Under the pieces are notes generated by a model. The model saw nothing but the letters and a program-made list of their open reading frames with translations. It had not been told where the DNA came from and did no database searches. From NCBI GenBank assembly GCA_025360125.1, contig JANYCU010000045.1:62001-126000 (forward strand): DNA of 64,000 bases, in the 5' to 3' direction. This document shows positions 1-8,329 of the stretch, piece after piece. This DNA comes from Armatimonadota bacterium. GTDB lineage: Bacteria; Armatimonadota; Fimbriimonadia; Fimbriimonadales; Fimbriimonadaceae. Within the stretch, counting starts at the first letter, position 1. The number at the start of each line of letters is the position of its first letter. A program made the position numbers and the translations under genes.

Positions 1-648
1 GTTCAAGAATCGGTGATCGTTCTAGGAATGCGAACCACCAAGAGTTTGTCGTTGGTTGCCGCCAGTTTTCCTTGGCTTCATGTCGCCCTGAAAGGCAAAG
101 GGCTGAAGCCAGAATTACTTTGGAATCACTGCATTAGCTGCGCCCACTTTAGCAAAGCAATTGCAAAAAATGTCGACAATGCGGATGCCGAGCAGGCATT
201 TTGCATAGCACTGCTCCACGATGTTGGAACCGTGGCCCTGTATTTGACTTTAGAAGCTGAATTTAATCAGTTGATCATCAAGGCAAGAACCAGCGAGGTC
301 GCATTTGATGAGCTAGAGCGAATTGAATTCGGATTTGACCATGCTGAACTTGGGGCAGCTTTGGCGGAAAGTTGGAACCTGCCTAAGATTTACTCCCAAG
401 CCATTCGATACCACCACCGACCATCCGATCTCGAAACTCCGGATACGCTGGCCGATATCATTCACGTCGCGGATATTTTGGTCCGGGGCCGGGGCATCTC
501 CGAAGGACTTGATGGCGCATTTTATTTAAAGGATCAAGGAGCATTCGATAGGCTCGGGTTCGAATCTGAGGCACTCGAAGAGTTGCTAACTGAGACACTA
601 GATCAATTCAAAGAAGTCGATTCGGATCCATTTGCGAGGGCTGCCTAG
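1..648 (+). CDS. HDOD-domain protein, 5' end outside window
   Basis: The reading frame is already open at base 1, so the true start lies upstream. The visible ~215 residues carry an HDOD domain, a divergent HD phosphohydrolase fold used in signalling: a conserved HDVG (in ALLHDVG) near residue 74, the FGFDHAELG segment near 120, and a trailing RYHHRP motif. HDOD proteins usually act as regulators or scaffolds in bacterial signalling (chemotaxis, c-di-GMP, motility) rather than as proven enzymes. It lies 15 bases before a CheX-like gene on the same strand, so the two are probably co-transcribed and functionally linked. The family call is firm; the specific role is not visible. Confidence 0.85.
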   Translation, partial: VQESVIVLGMRTTKSLSLVAASFPWLHVALKGKGLKPELLWNHCISCAHFSKAIAKNVDNADAEQAFCIALLHDVGTVALYLTLEAEFNQLIIKARTSEVAFDELERIEFGFDHAELGAALAESWNLPKIYSQAIRYHHRPSDLETPDTLADIIHVADILVRGRGISEGLDGAFYLKDQGAFDRLGFESEALEELLTETLDQFKEVDSDPFARAA

Positions 649-663
649 ACCGAAACCTTTCCG

Positions 664-1146
664 ATGAAAGCTCAATTCATCATTCCGTTCGTTGATGCCG
701 CGATTGTCGTTGGCGAACAAATCGCAGGCGTAAAATCCATACGTGGAACCCTTTCAATTCTTGACGAACTCGTCACGTCGGAACCGATCAATTACGTTTT
801 CAGCATTTCGGGTGACCTTGAAGGAATTGCTCTTTTTGCATTCTCAAAAGATTGCGCAATGAAGTTTGCCTCGAAAGTTGTCGCGAAAAAATTGGTGGTC
901 TTTGATCGAACAGTGTCTGAAGCTATTGTGAGCGTAGCTCAGCAGATTTCGTCATCATTTGTTTCATCCCTCGCGAGCCAGGGACACACGATTGAGTTGG
1001 CGGAGTCGGCTCTAGTTCGGGGAATGTATCTTCCCGTGCCTACTCTGGGGGCACGAGTCCTGGAAGTCCCCTTAGAGTTTAGAGGAGTTGGGATGATCAA
1101 AGTCATTGTTAGTGTTCGGAAGCGGGACGTAAGTCTTGCCGCCTAG
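664..1146 (+). CDS. CheX-like protein with altered catalytic positions
   Basis: This 160-residue protein has the alternating pattern of the CheC/CheX phosphatase family: a core strand FSISGDLEGIALFAF, then a long helix and the segment AIVSVAQQISSSF. In active CheX that helix carries a Glu-x-x-Asn pair that removes phosphate from CheY; the aligned positions here look like Ser and Gln. By inference it is a CheX-fold protein that has lost phosphatase activity, or a distant relative. It follows an HDOD gene by 15 bases, an arrangement that suggests a small signalling unit. The family assignment is moderate because it rests on pattern only. Confidence 0.6.
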   Translation: MKAQFIIPFVDAAIVVGEQIAGVKSIRGTLSILDELVTSEPINYVFSISGDLEGIALFAFSKDCAMKFASKVVAKKLVVFDRTVSEAIVSVAQQISSSFVSSLASQGHTIELAESALVRGMYLPVPTLGARVLEVPLEFRGVGMIKVIVSVRKRDVSLAA

Positions 1147-1188
1147 GCTTAATATGACGATGCGTGCAACCCAATAGAGCGAGAGCCG

Positions 1189-1194
1189 TATTCT
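1189..1194 (+). promoter_or_regulatory. -10 box TATTCT close to the M48 gene start
   Basis: TATTCT lies ten bases before the ATG at 1205, with no obvious Shine-Dalgarno in between. It fits the TANNNT pattern seen before several other genes in the window and suggests a very short or absent 5' leader. Confidence 0.4.
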
Positions 1195-1204
1195 AATTCA
1201 CATC

Positions 1205-2053
1205 ATGAGCGAACGAAAGATTTTGACCGGAATAACTGCCGACGCCTTCATTAGCGATTCGGACAAATGGGCACTGAACAAGCTCCGCAGTTTGCCGCTG
1301 GTTCCCCAATTGGTTTCGAAGTTTTACGAGGTCGGCATTGACCGATGGTTATATTGCTACAACATGAGCAGTTCGATTCGGTGCGGGCCAAACCAATATC
1401 CAACTCTTTATGGCATCATGCGCGAGTCGGCCAAGGTGATGGATATGCCCGAGCCGGAGCTTTACGTCTCGAACAATCCGTTCACCAACGCGTTTGCGGG
1501 GGGCGTCGAACGTCCTTACGTCACGCTGCGTTCGTCGATGATCGACACCATGACCGACGAAGAGCTTTACTTCATCATGGGTCACGAGCTGGCCCACATT
1601 AAGTCTCAGCACGTGCTGTACTTCTCCGTTGGTTCCCTACTCTTTCCGTTGCTGGACCTGTTGGGTCGGCGCACAATGGGAGCCTCAGACGTGGCAACTT
1701 ATGCGCTGGTTCTCGCTTTTTATGAATGGTCTCGTCAAGCTGAGTTTTCGTCCGATCGGGGCGGACTCCTGGTTGCCCAAGATCTGAATGTCGCGACGCG
1801 GTCACTCATTAAGCTTGCCGCAGGTCCATCACGGCTTTCGCACGAGTTGAACGATGAAGCGTTTATGGAGCAGGCCCGTGCCTATCAAGATGCTGATTCG
1901 CTAGATAAGCTTGGAAAGTTTGTGCTGTTTGCGACGATGGGTAAGACCATGACGCACCCGATGCCCGTCCATCGAACCCAAGAACTCGAGCGATGGACGC
2001 AGACTGGAGCGTACGAACGGATTCTGAATGGCGACTATGGCAAAGTAGCGTAA
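1205..2053 (+). CDS. M48-family zinc metalloprotease
   Basis: 282 residues. The zinc site HELAH is at residues 127-131 and the third ligand is the Glu of QAEFSSDR near 180, the usual HExxH...E pattern of M48 (HtpX/Ste24/Oma1-like) peptidases. The segments following HELAH (about 137-154) and 160-175 are hydrophobic and probably contact or cross the membrane. Members act in membrane-protein quality control. It stands alone between a signalling pair and an amidase gene, with its own apparent promoter at 1189. Family call is firm; the substrate is unknown. Confidence 0.88.
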   Translation: MSERKILTGITADAFISDSDKWALNKLRSLPLVPQLVSKFYEVGIDRWLYCYNMSSSIRCGPNQYPTLYGIMRESAKVMDMPEPELYVSNNPFTNAFAGGVERPYVTLRSSMIDTMTDEELYFIMGHELAHIKSQHVLYFSVGSLLFPLLDLLGRRTMGASDVATYALVLAFYEWSRQAEFSSDRGGLLVAQDLNVATRSLIKLAAGPSRLSHELNDEAFMEQARAYQDADSLDKLGKFVLFATMGKTMTHPMPVHRTQELERWTQTGAYERILNGDYGKVA

Positions 2054-2104
2054 TCGCTTAGCTCGATCTAAAAAATCGGTGGCGCCAGGTAACGTAGCAA
2101 TTCA

Positions 2105-3034
2105 GTGCGGACGATTCACGACAATCAACACCACTTCGGCTGGGACCGATCCATTGAGCCGATCGCGATAGTGGCTCCGGGCGAGTCGGTCGAATTTCAG
2201 ACGGTCGACGCTTCGGGCGCCCAACTGAGTCCAGATTCGACAGTCGCCGATGTTGCGACCCTCGATTTCGGACGAGTCAATCCGGTGAACGGCCCGATCT
2301 ATGTTGATGGTGCAGAACCCGGTGACTCTCTTAAAGTCACCCTGCTCCGATTCGATATGGCGGGATGGGGATGGACGGCGAATATTCCCGGATTTGGACT
2401 ACTGGCCGACCAGTTTTTGGAGCCAGCGCTTCATCTTTGGAAGTTTGATCCGTCCGCAATGGCTCCCGCGATGTTTGGACCGGGAGGCCGAGTGCCACTC
2501 AAACCGTTCTGCGGCACCATCGGTCTTGCGCCCGCCGAACCTGGCCTTCACAGCGTGGTTCCACCCCGGAGAGTTGGCGGGAACTTGGATATTCGCGATC
2601 TCAGTGCTGGCACCGAGCTTTACCTCCCAGTTGAGGTGGCTGGAGGACTATTCTCGGTAGGCGATATCCATGCCGCTCAAGGTGACGGCGAAGTTTGCGG
2701 CACCGCAATCGAGGCCCCGGCGGTTATTGCCGTAAAGTTCGACTTGGTAAAGGGAGAGCAACTGAAATTCCCCCGATTTACAACACCGGGACCCGTAACC
2801 AGCCACTTCGATTCGAAGGGGTACGAGGTCACAACTGGGATTGGACCCGACTTGATGGAGGGTGCTCGGGCGGCGGTCAGCGGAATGATCGATTTGCTTT
2901 GCAAGCGGTACCAGATGAATGCTGTTGACGCCTATATGTTGTGCAGCGTTTGCGCTGACCTTCGGATCAGCGAGATCGTGGACCAACCAAACTGGGTGGT
3001 TTCCCTCTACTTCCCCCGTGTGGTTTTTGAATAG
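2105..3034 (+). CDS. Acetamidase/formamidase family hydrolase
   Basis: 309 residues beginning at a GTG. The start HHFGWDRSIEPI and the later segments GDIHAAQGDGEVCGTAIEAP and CSVCADLRISEIVD are hallmarks of the FmdA/AmdA family, which hydrolyses short amides such as formamide and acetamide to ammonia and the acid. The His and Asp of the GDIHAAQGDGE motif are the expected metal ligands. Length is at the short end of the family (about 300-400). It is a single gene that ends six bases before the convergent cinA. The true substrate cannot be told from sequence. Confidence 0.9.
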   Translation: MRTIHDNQHHFGWDRSIEPIAIVAPGESVEFQTVDASGAQLSPDSTVADVATLDFGRVNPVNGPIYVDGAEPGDSLKVTLLRFDMAGWGWTANIPGFGLLADQFLEPALHLWKFDPSAMAPAMFGPGGRVPLKPFCGTIGLAPAEPGLHSVVPPRRVGGNLDIRDLSAGTELYLPVEVAGGLFSVGDIHAAQGDGEVCGTAIEAPAVIAVKFDLVKGEQLKFPRFTTPGPVTSHFDSKGYEVTTGIGPDLMEGARAAVSGMIDLLCKRYQMNAVDAYMLCSVCADLRISEIVDQPNWVVSLYFPRVVFE

Positions 3035-3039
3035 AAAAC

Positions 3040-4266
3040 CTATGCAAGAACCGCTTCGCGAACAAGCCTGAGGGCCGTTTGCTCCGCTCGTTTTCGAATG
3101 TCCTCACGGATTCCTCGGAATTTGCACTCTTCGACGTGGGTGCCCTCGGCGGTTGCGATGGCGATATAGACGAGACCCACTGGCTGTCCACCGACATCGG
3201 CGGTTGGCCCAGCGTTGCCCGTAATCGAAACACCATAAGTGGTGTTAAGTTGGCGGCGAATGGATTCGGCCATAAACGTTGCGACTTGTGAAGAAACCGG
3301 ATTAGAGAGGTCAGGTGACGATTGTTCAAGGAGAACAATTTTCGCCTCAGTGGTGTAGGTGACGACTCCACCCTTGAAAACGTTACTGCTGCCGGGAATC
3401 ATGCTCAGGCGGGCGGCCAGCCCTCCGCCCGTCATCGATTCGGCGACGGAAATTGTTTCGCCTCGATCGCGCAACAAGATTAAAAGTGCCTCTTCGAGAG
3501 TCGTAAGGTTCGTTCCGTAGACAGCACGGCCTAAGATTTCTCGAACTGCTTTGTCGGCGGGATCAATAATTTTTTCCGCTTCTTGGATGGTTGCCGCCTT
3601 GGCAGTTAATCGAAGATGCATCTCCATTGGCTGGGCATAGGGGGCAATCGTCGGGTTGTCTGCGTCCATCAGATGCTTGATCTTCTCCTCGACCAGGCTC
3701 TCCCCAACCCCAATCACCCGTAAAACCCGCGAATGAATCACCTGCCCGCCACCGAGGGTTTCTAGCATCGGTTTCACTTGGTCATAGGCCATCGGGTCGA
3801 ACTCGCCTCGTGGGCCAGGGAGAGCGAACACCGTCTTCCCATTCTTTCGACAAACCAACCCGGGAGCCGTGCCATTCGGATTCGGAATCAAATCGGCACA
3901 AGTTGGCTTTTGAGCCTGCTTCGCGTTCGAGGTGACCCAGGGAACCCCGCGCTGGGCGAAGAACGCTTTGAGCTTCTCTTCCACTTCGGGGACGGTTTCG
4001 AGGGTATCACCGAGGGCAAGAGCAATAGCGTCGCGCGTCAAATCGTCGGCAGTTGGGCCAAGCCCGCCAATGGTCACCACGACATCAGATCGACTGAGGG
4101 CAAGTTTGAGGGTCTCAACCGCACGATCCAGATTATCGCCAACGGTGGCTCGGTATCGGCACGAGATGCCACACTCGGCGAAAATGCGTGCCATGGTTGC
4201 GGCATGGGTATCCACAATTTGTCCGAGGAGTAGTTCGGTACCAATTGAGACAATTTCGGCATTCAT
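3040..4266 (-). CDS. cinA: CinA family protein (NMN deamidase/ADP-ribose pyrophosphatase type)
   Basis: 408 residues with the full two-domain CinA layout. The N-terminal MoCF-type domain shows GTELLLGQ near residue 9 and GGLGPTADDLTRD near 67. The C-terminal PncC domain shows SVAESMTGGGLAARL near 274 and a conserved SITGNAGP. Known family members hydrolyse ADP-ribose and/or deamidate nicotinamide mononucleotide in pyridine nucleotide recycling; in some bacteria the gene is induced with competence and recA. Here it is monocistronic and divergent from the gene at 4394, separated by a heptad repeat array. Confidence 0.94.
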   Translation of the reverse strand: MNAEIVSIGTELLLGQIVDTHAATMARIFAECGISCRYRATVGDNLDRAVETLKLALSRSDVVVTIGGLGPTADDLTRDAIALALGDTLETVPEVEEKLKAFFAQRGVPWVTSNAKQAQKPTCADLIPNPNGTAPGLVCRKNGKTVFALPGPRGEFDPMAYDQVKPMLETLGGGQVIHSRVLRVIGVGESLVEEKIKHLMDADNPTIAPYAQPMEMHLRLTAKAATIQEAEKIIDPADKAVREILGRAVYGTNLTTLEEALLILLRDRGETISVAESMTGGGLAARLSMIPGSSNVFKGGVVTYTTEAKIVLLEQSSPDLSNPVSSQVATFMAESIRRQLNTTYGVSITGNAGPTADVGGQPVGLVYIAIATAEGTHVEECKFRGIREDIRKRAEQTALRLVREAVLA

Positions 4267-4312
4267 CGTTCTATGTTACTAAGTAGATTTTGCTCTGACT
4301 TGGATTTTCGGA

Positions 4313-4378
4313 ACTTAGCACTCGGCACTTTGCACTTGAAACTCATCACTCGAAACTCCAGACTCAGACTCGACTCTG
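4313..4378. repeat. Degenerate 7-bp tandem array (ACTNNNN units)
   Basis: Seven consecutive heptads from 4313 to 4361 each begin with ACT (ACTTAGC, ACTCGGC, ACTTTGC, ACTTGAA, ACTCATC, ACTCGAA, ACTCCAG), followed by shorter ACTC-starting units. It lies between the divergent cinA and the gene at 4394, just before the latter's promoter. It is one of several arrays with the same 7-bp period but unrelated sequence in this window. Confidence 0.75.
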
Positions 4379-4379
4379 C

Positions 4380-4385
4380 TATTAT
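4380..4385 (+). promoter_or_regulatory. -10 box TATTAT, leaderless-type
   Basis: TATTAT ends eight bases before the ATG at 4394, which would put the transcription start at or near the start codon. It lies at the end of the heptad array. Confidence 0.45.
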
Positions 4386-4393
4386 TAACAGGG

Positions 4394-5980
4394 ATGGCTT
4401 TACAATCAAATATCTCTACGGACATGGTTGTTGTCGAGCCGGGTGCTACTGCTCCGCTGACGATTGAAGTTGAGAATATTGGCACTGCCAATGACGAAGT
4501 CGAAGTTGGAATTGATGGGATTGACGGTGAGTGGACTGCGATTCCTGTCCCGATCATCAAGCTCAAACCCGGCGAGAAGCAATCGGTCAAGATCTTTTTT
4601 AAGCCCCCACGAGCGAGCGAAAGCATTGCTGGAAATTACCCATTCGTAGCGAAGATTCGATCTCTCAATGACGGGGATACTCGCACGGCTCAGGGCGTTC
4701 TCACGATTAAGCCCTACTTTACGATCACTCTTGAAGTAACCCCCAAGAAAGGGTTTGTCAGCCCAACCAAGCGGCAAAATATTTTTACCGTCACGTTGAC
4801 AAACATGGGCAACTCGGAGCACATGATTCAGCTAACGGCGGACGACCCCGAAGATGTCTGCACCTACGAATTCGATGAGGAGCAGGTGGTATTGGCACCG
4901 GGGCAGCAAAGAGATATCGATTTTCTCGTTAATCCGAAGAAGTCTTCTCCATTTGGATCGACGCGCCTGATCGGTTTTGCGGTAACCGGCCGAAGCCTTT
5001 CGAACCAGGGAGTCGTCGCCTCGTCCCAAGGTCAGCTTGAAATTCGGCCGCTGTTTACTCCTCTCAACACCTTCTTCCTGGCCGCAACCATCATCATTCT
5101 TACGATTCTCGCCCTGAATCAGCCGAAGCAACCGACCGCCCACGTTGAGCAGGTGACCAAGACCAAGGTCGTGCGCGGCGGAACGGTTTTGATTCACTGG
5201 AGCTCATCGAACGCTCAATCCGTACGCATTGTTGCTGCTGGTGAAACCGTAAAAGACAATTTGGCTCCGGAAGGGGAAATCGAAATCCAGACGCCGTTGG
5301 TCGGCACTCTGAAGATTCAAGCGATTGCGACGCGCGACAAACGGCGAGGCGAATCGGAAATCTTGGATGTAAAAGTGGAAGAGCCCGTGGTCATTCCTGA
5401 GCCCGAAATTGTTCAACTCGCCCCGTCGAAATACACAATCAATAAGGGTGAAAAGTTCACGTTAAACTATAAATTCTTGAACACAACGAAAGCAATTTTG
5501 TCACCAGAGAACAAAGAACTCAACCTGACATTCAACTCATCGTTCGTTGACGCTGGCGAAGTTGGAGAGACGACATACACGGTTGCGGCTTACAATTCAA
5601 TTGGAAAAAGCGTCACCAAGTCCTTTACGATCAAGGTTATTGATCCATGTTTGGCAAAAATTGTCAGGTTCGATGTCGTGCCAATGGAAGTCGAACCGAT
5701 TGATGGCAAAGTAACCCTTACGTGGCAAGTCGCCACTGCTGTCCGGATCGAACTGACATACACAGGAACCAAAGAAACGTTCACTCTCGACCCAGTGGGA
5801 TCAAGAGAATTTCCGATCATTGGTAAGACGACTTTTACCATTAAGGCTACCGACGCAACGGGCAAAACCGTCTCTGTCAGCAAAGTTGTTACCATCAAGC
5901 AACCACCCATCCCCCCCGATAACAATGTTTCGCCAGCAACCAGTACGGGGGGTGCGGGAGGTACAACTACTGGCTTATGA
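4394..5980 (+). CDS. Membrane protein with NEW3-like and Ig-like repeats
   Basis: 528 residues, no signal peptide. Two beta-rich repeats (about 10-105 and 110-218) carry the pattern of NEW3/COG1470-type domains: PGATAPLTIEVENIGTAND in the first and a matching NIFTVTLTNMGNSEHMI in the second. One transmembrane helix spans about 222-241. The C-terminal half (about 250-510) has at least three Ig/PKD-like repeats with Trp-containing strands and ends in a Gly/Thr-rich tail. Its stop overlaps the purH ATG (ATGA), so the two are translated together although no functional link is evident. A scaffold or adhesion role is inference only. Confidence 0.6.
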   Translation: MALQSNISTDMVVVEPGATAPLTIEVENIGTANDEVEVGIDGIDGEWTAIPVPIIKLKPGEKQSVKIFFKPPRASESIAGNYPFVAKIRSLNDGDTRTAQGVLTIKPYFTITLEVTPKKGFVSPTKRQNIFTVTLTNMGNSEHMIQLTADDPEDVCTYEFDEEQVVLAPGQQRDIDFLVNPKKSSPFGSTRLIGFAVTGRSLSNQGVVASSQGQLEIRPLFTPLNTFFLAATIIILTILALNQPKQPTAHVEQVTKTKVVRGGTVLIHWSSSNAQSVRIVAAGETVKDNLAPEGEIEIQTPLVGTLKIQAIATRDKRRGESEILDVKVEEPVVIPEPEIVQLAPSKYTINKGEKFTLNYKFLNTTKAILSPENKELNLTFNSSFVDAGEVGETTYTVAAYNSIGKSVTKSFTIKVIDPCLAKIVRFDVVPMEVEPIDGKVTLTWQVATAVRIELTYTGTKETFTLDPVGSREFPIIGKTTFTIKATDATGKTVSVSKVVTIKQPPIPPDNNVSPATSTGGAGGTTTGL

Positions 5981-7518
5981 CAAAGTCCCGAGTTCTCCTC
6001 TCTGTTACTGACAAGTCCGGTCTTGTCGATTTTGGGTCTCAATTGGTTCAGAGAGGCTATCAACTCGTTTCGACGGGCGGAACTGCGAAGGCACTGCGGG
6101 ATGCTGGACTTGCGGTAACTGACGTTAGCGAAGTGACCGGTTTTCCGGAAATGCTCGACGGCCGTGTCAAGACGTTGCACCCTAAGATTCACGGCGGAAT
6201 CCTTGGAATTCCATCGAACCCTAGCCATAAGGCCGCGATGGAAAGCGCGGACATTGAGCCGTTTGCAATGGTTGTGGTCAACCTCTATCGATTTGAGGAG
6301 ACCGTTTCGAAACCGCACACCATGGAGGAAGCGATTGAGTCGATTGATATCGGTGGTCCCGCGATGATTCGAGCCGCCGCAAAAAACCACGAATCCGTCA
6401 TGATTGTCGTGGATCCCACCGACTATTCCGGGGTCATTGCCGCCCTTGATAGTGGCGAATCTCCTTCGTTTAACCAAAAGCTGGCAGCCAAAGCGTTTCG
6501 TCATACCGCTTACTACGATTCCGCAATTTCAAACTATTTGACTCAGAAGTTCGAGGGTGATTTGTTGTCATCCGAGTCGCTCTCCATTGGCTATCGTCGG
6601 GTGCAGGGATTCCGGTACGGCGAAAACCCACACCAGTCTGGGGCGTTGTACGCCAATTCATTGAACGGCACGGGACTACCTCAGGCGAAGCAGCTTTGGG
6701 GCAAAGAGCTGAGCTACAACAACATTACCGATGCGAACGGAGCATGGGAATTGGTGGCGGATATGCCGACCAACTCGTGCGCGATTATCAAGCATGCCAA
6801 CCCATGCGGCGCAGCAACCTCGGGTTCATTTGGCGACAGCTATCGTTTCGCCCGGGAATCTGATCCGATTAGCGCATTTGGTGGAGTGGTTGCCATGAAT
6901 GGAGTGGTTGATCGAGGTGCGGCCGAGGCGATGACCGAGAAAGGCAACTTCCTTGAGATTGTCATTGCCGAAGGATTTGAACCGGAAGCTTTAGACATAT
7001 TTAAGAGTCGAGCAGGTTGGGGGCAAGATGTTCGACTGTTGCAAGCGACGTTGCCGACCCGCACATCGTTTATTTCGGTCAAAGGAATTCGCGGCGGCGC
7101 CGTGATTCAACAATCCGACGAAGACCCCTCATTGGATTGGGTTATTGCAACCTCGAAGCAGCCAACCGAGTCGCAAATGCGCGCGCTCAGGCTTCAGTGG
7201 GCCATCGTTCAACACGTCAAATCGAATGCGATTGTGGTGGGAACCGAATCTCGATTGCTCGGCGTTGGAGCCGGACAAATGAATCGCGTTCAGTCTGTTC
7301 GCCTAGCCTTGGCCCAAGCGGGAGATTTGGCGAAGGGCGCAGTCTTGGCCAGCGACGCGTTCTTCCCTTTCCCCGATTCCATTGTGACCGCCGCCGAACA
7401 CGGCATCACTGCGATTGTTCATCCCGGCGGAAGTAAGAAGGATCAAGACGTAATAGACAAGGCAAACGAATTAGGAATTGCGATGTGCTTGACCGGAATT
7501 CGGCATTTCAATCACTGA
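5977..7518 (+). CDS. purH: Bifunctional AICAR formyltransferase/IMP cyclohydrolase
   Basis: 513 residues, the usual PurH length. The N-terminal IMP cyclohydrolase domain (MGS-like fold) shows STGGTAKAL and GRVKTLHPKIHGGIL; the C-terminal formyltransferase domain shows YGENPHQSGALY, KHANPCGAA and SDAFFPFPD. It carries out the last two steps of de novo purine synthesis: formylation of AICAR with 10-formyl-THF, then ring closure to IMP. The ATG overlaps the stop of the upstream gene by four bases, so translation is probably coupled. Confidence 0.97.
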   Translation: MTKSRVLLSVTDKSGLVDFGSQLVQRGYQLVSTGGTAKALRDAGLAVTDVSEVTGFPEMLDGRVKTLHPKIHGGILGIPSNPSHKAAMESADIEPFAMVVVNLYRFEETVSKPHTMEEAIESIDIGGPAMIRAAAKNHESVMIVVDPTDYSGVIAALDSGESPSFNQKLAAKAFRHTAYYDSAISNYLTQKFEGDLLSSESLSIGYRRVQGFRYGENPHQSGALYANSLNGTGLPQAKQLWGKELSYNNITDANGAWELVADMPTNSCAIIKHANPCGAATSGSFGDSYRFARESDPISAFGGVVAMNGVVDRGAAEAMTEKGNFLEIVIAEGFEPEALDIFKSRAGWGQDVRLLQATLPTRTSFISVKGIRGGAVIQQSDEDPSLDWVIATSKQPTESQMRALRLQWAIVQHVKSNAIVVGTESRLLGVGAGQMNRVQSVRLALAQAGDLAKGAVLASDAFFPFPDSIVTAAEHGITAIVHPGGSKKDQDVIDKANELGIAMCLTGIRHFNH

Positions 7519-7587
7519 TTGGTAGCCAAAATAACCAAAATAGTGTAACCTTATTAGACCAATTCACCTCAAAAGGAACAGAAAGCT

Positions 7588-7950
7588 ATGACACAACAAG
7601 GCCCAAACCCTCAAACCAATTTGATTTTTTCGATTGTGGCACCCGTCGTTGCACTGATCGGCGTTGCGATCATTTACTTCACGAAGCCAGTGCCCGCAAC
7701 TATCGCGGCTCCTGCTCCGGTCAACGTTTCAGCAGCCAAGTTACCTTCTAACGCGGTCGTTATGGCCAATGCTTTGCCGAATGCAGGTTCCACCAATGGC
7801 TCACCAAGCGCATCTGGCGGAGGACTTGCTGGCGGCGGTGGCGGTGGTTTTGTTCCTGGTGGTCCACCACGAGCAGCAGGAACATCAAACGGTGCCACTC
7901 CCAACCCCGGTGGAAAGTCAGGCGGCGGAAACGCTGCAGCTTCCAAGTAA
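7588..7950 (+). CDS. Small membrane-anchored Gly/Pro/Ala-rich protein
   Basis: 120 residues. One transmembrane helix (about 12-32, IFSIVAPVVALIGVAIIYF) is followed by a low-complexity tail rich in Ala, Gly, Pro, Ser and Asn with runs of glycine. The start is supported by AAAAGGAA about ten bases upstream. No family is recognised. It sits alone between purH and the RemA-MreBCD operon. The tail may be a flexible periplasmic linker, which is inference. Confidence 0.6.
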   Translation: MTQQGPNPQTNLIFSIVAPVVALIGVAIIYFTKPVPATIAAPAPVNVSAAKLPSNAVVMANALPNAGSTNGSPSASGGGLAGGGGGGFVPGGPPRAAGTSNGATPNPGGKSGGGNAAASK

Positions 7951-8013
7951 GTCTGATTCAATAACGAGAATTGGTTGGCTAGAGATTCGCTCAGTTTGAG
8001 CTAAATCCAGTAA

Positions 8014-8046
8014 ACTCCTCTTTCACTACGACAGAGGAGTTTTTTA
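8014..8046 (+). terminator. Hairpin with T-run that also contains the RemA ribosome-binding site
   Basis: A perfect 8-bp stem (8014-8021 with 8033-8040) is followed by six Ts, as in an intrinsic terminator for the gene ending at 7950. The 3' arm contains AGAGGAG at 8033-8039, ideally placed as the Shine-Dalgarno for the TTG at 8048. It may therefore end upstream transcription, hide the RemA start, or both. Confidence 0.7.
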
Positions 8047-8047
8047 T

Positions 8048-8329
8048 TTGCCATTACCAACCATCCTGAACGTAGGCTTCAATAATTACGTAATTGCTGA
8101 CAAAGTTGTCGCGATGATCAGCAGTGAATCAGCGCCGATGCGGAGAATCATCCAGACCCTGCGAAAGGAAGGAAAAGTTATTGATGCAACTCAAGGCAGG
8201 CGGACGAGGAGTGTTATTTTTACCTCGAACGATGGAATTGTGCTCTCGGCAATTTCACAAGAGACACTGGCTAAGCGACTGACCGGGGGCGATAATTCGG
8301 TCGGAGAAACAGAAGAAGATGAGGAATAG
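8048..8329 (+). CDS. remA: RemA/DUF370 family regulator
   Basis: 93 residues from a TTG start. The segments [30 protein letters not shown] and [12 protein letters not shown] are the RemA (DUF370) signature; the Arg-rich GRRTR loop is the DNA-contacting part in Bacillus RemA, which forms rings and activates matrix and osmoprotection genes. No ATG fits the conserved N-terminus, and AGAGGAG lies eight bases upstream of the TTG, so the start is well supported. The gene overlaps mreB by 11 bases, linking it to the cell-shape operon. Target genes here are unknown. Confidence 0.9.
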   Translation: MPLPTILNVGFNNYVIADKVVAMISSESAPMRRIIQTLRKEGKVIDATQGRRTRSVIFTSNDGIVLSAISQETLAKRLTGGDNSVGETEEDEE

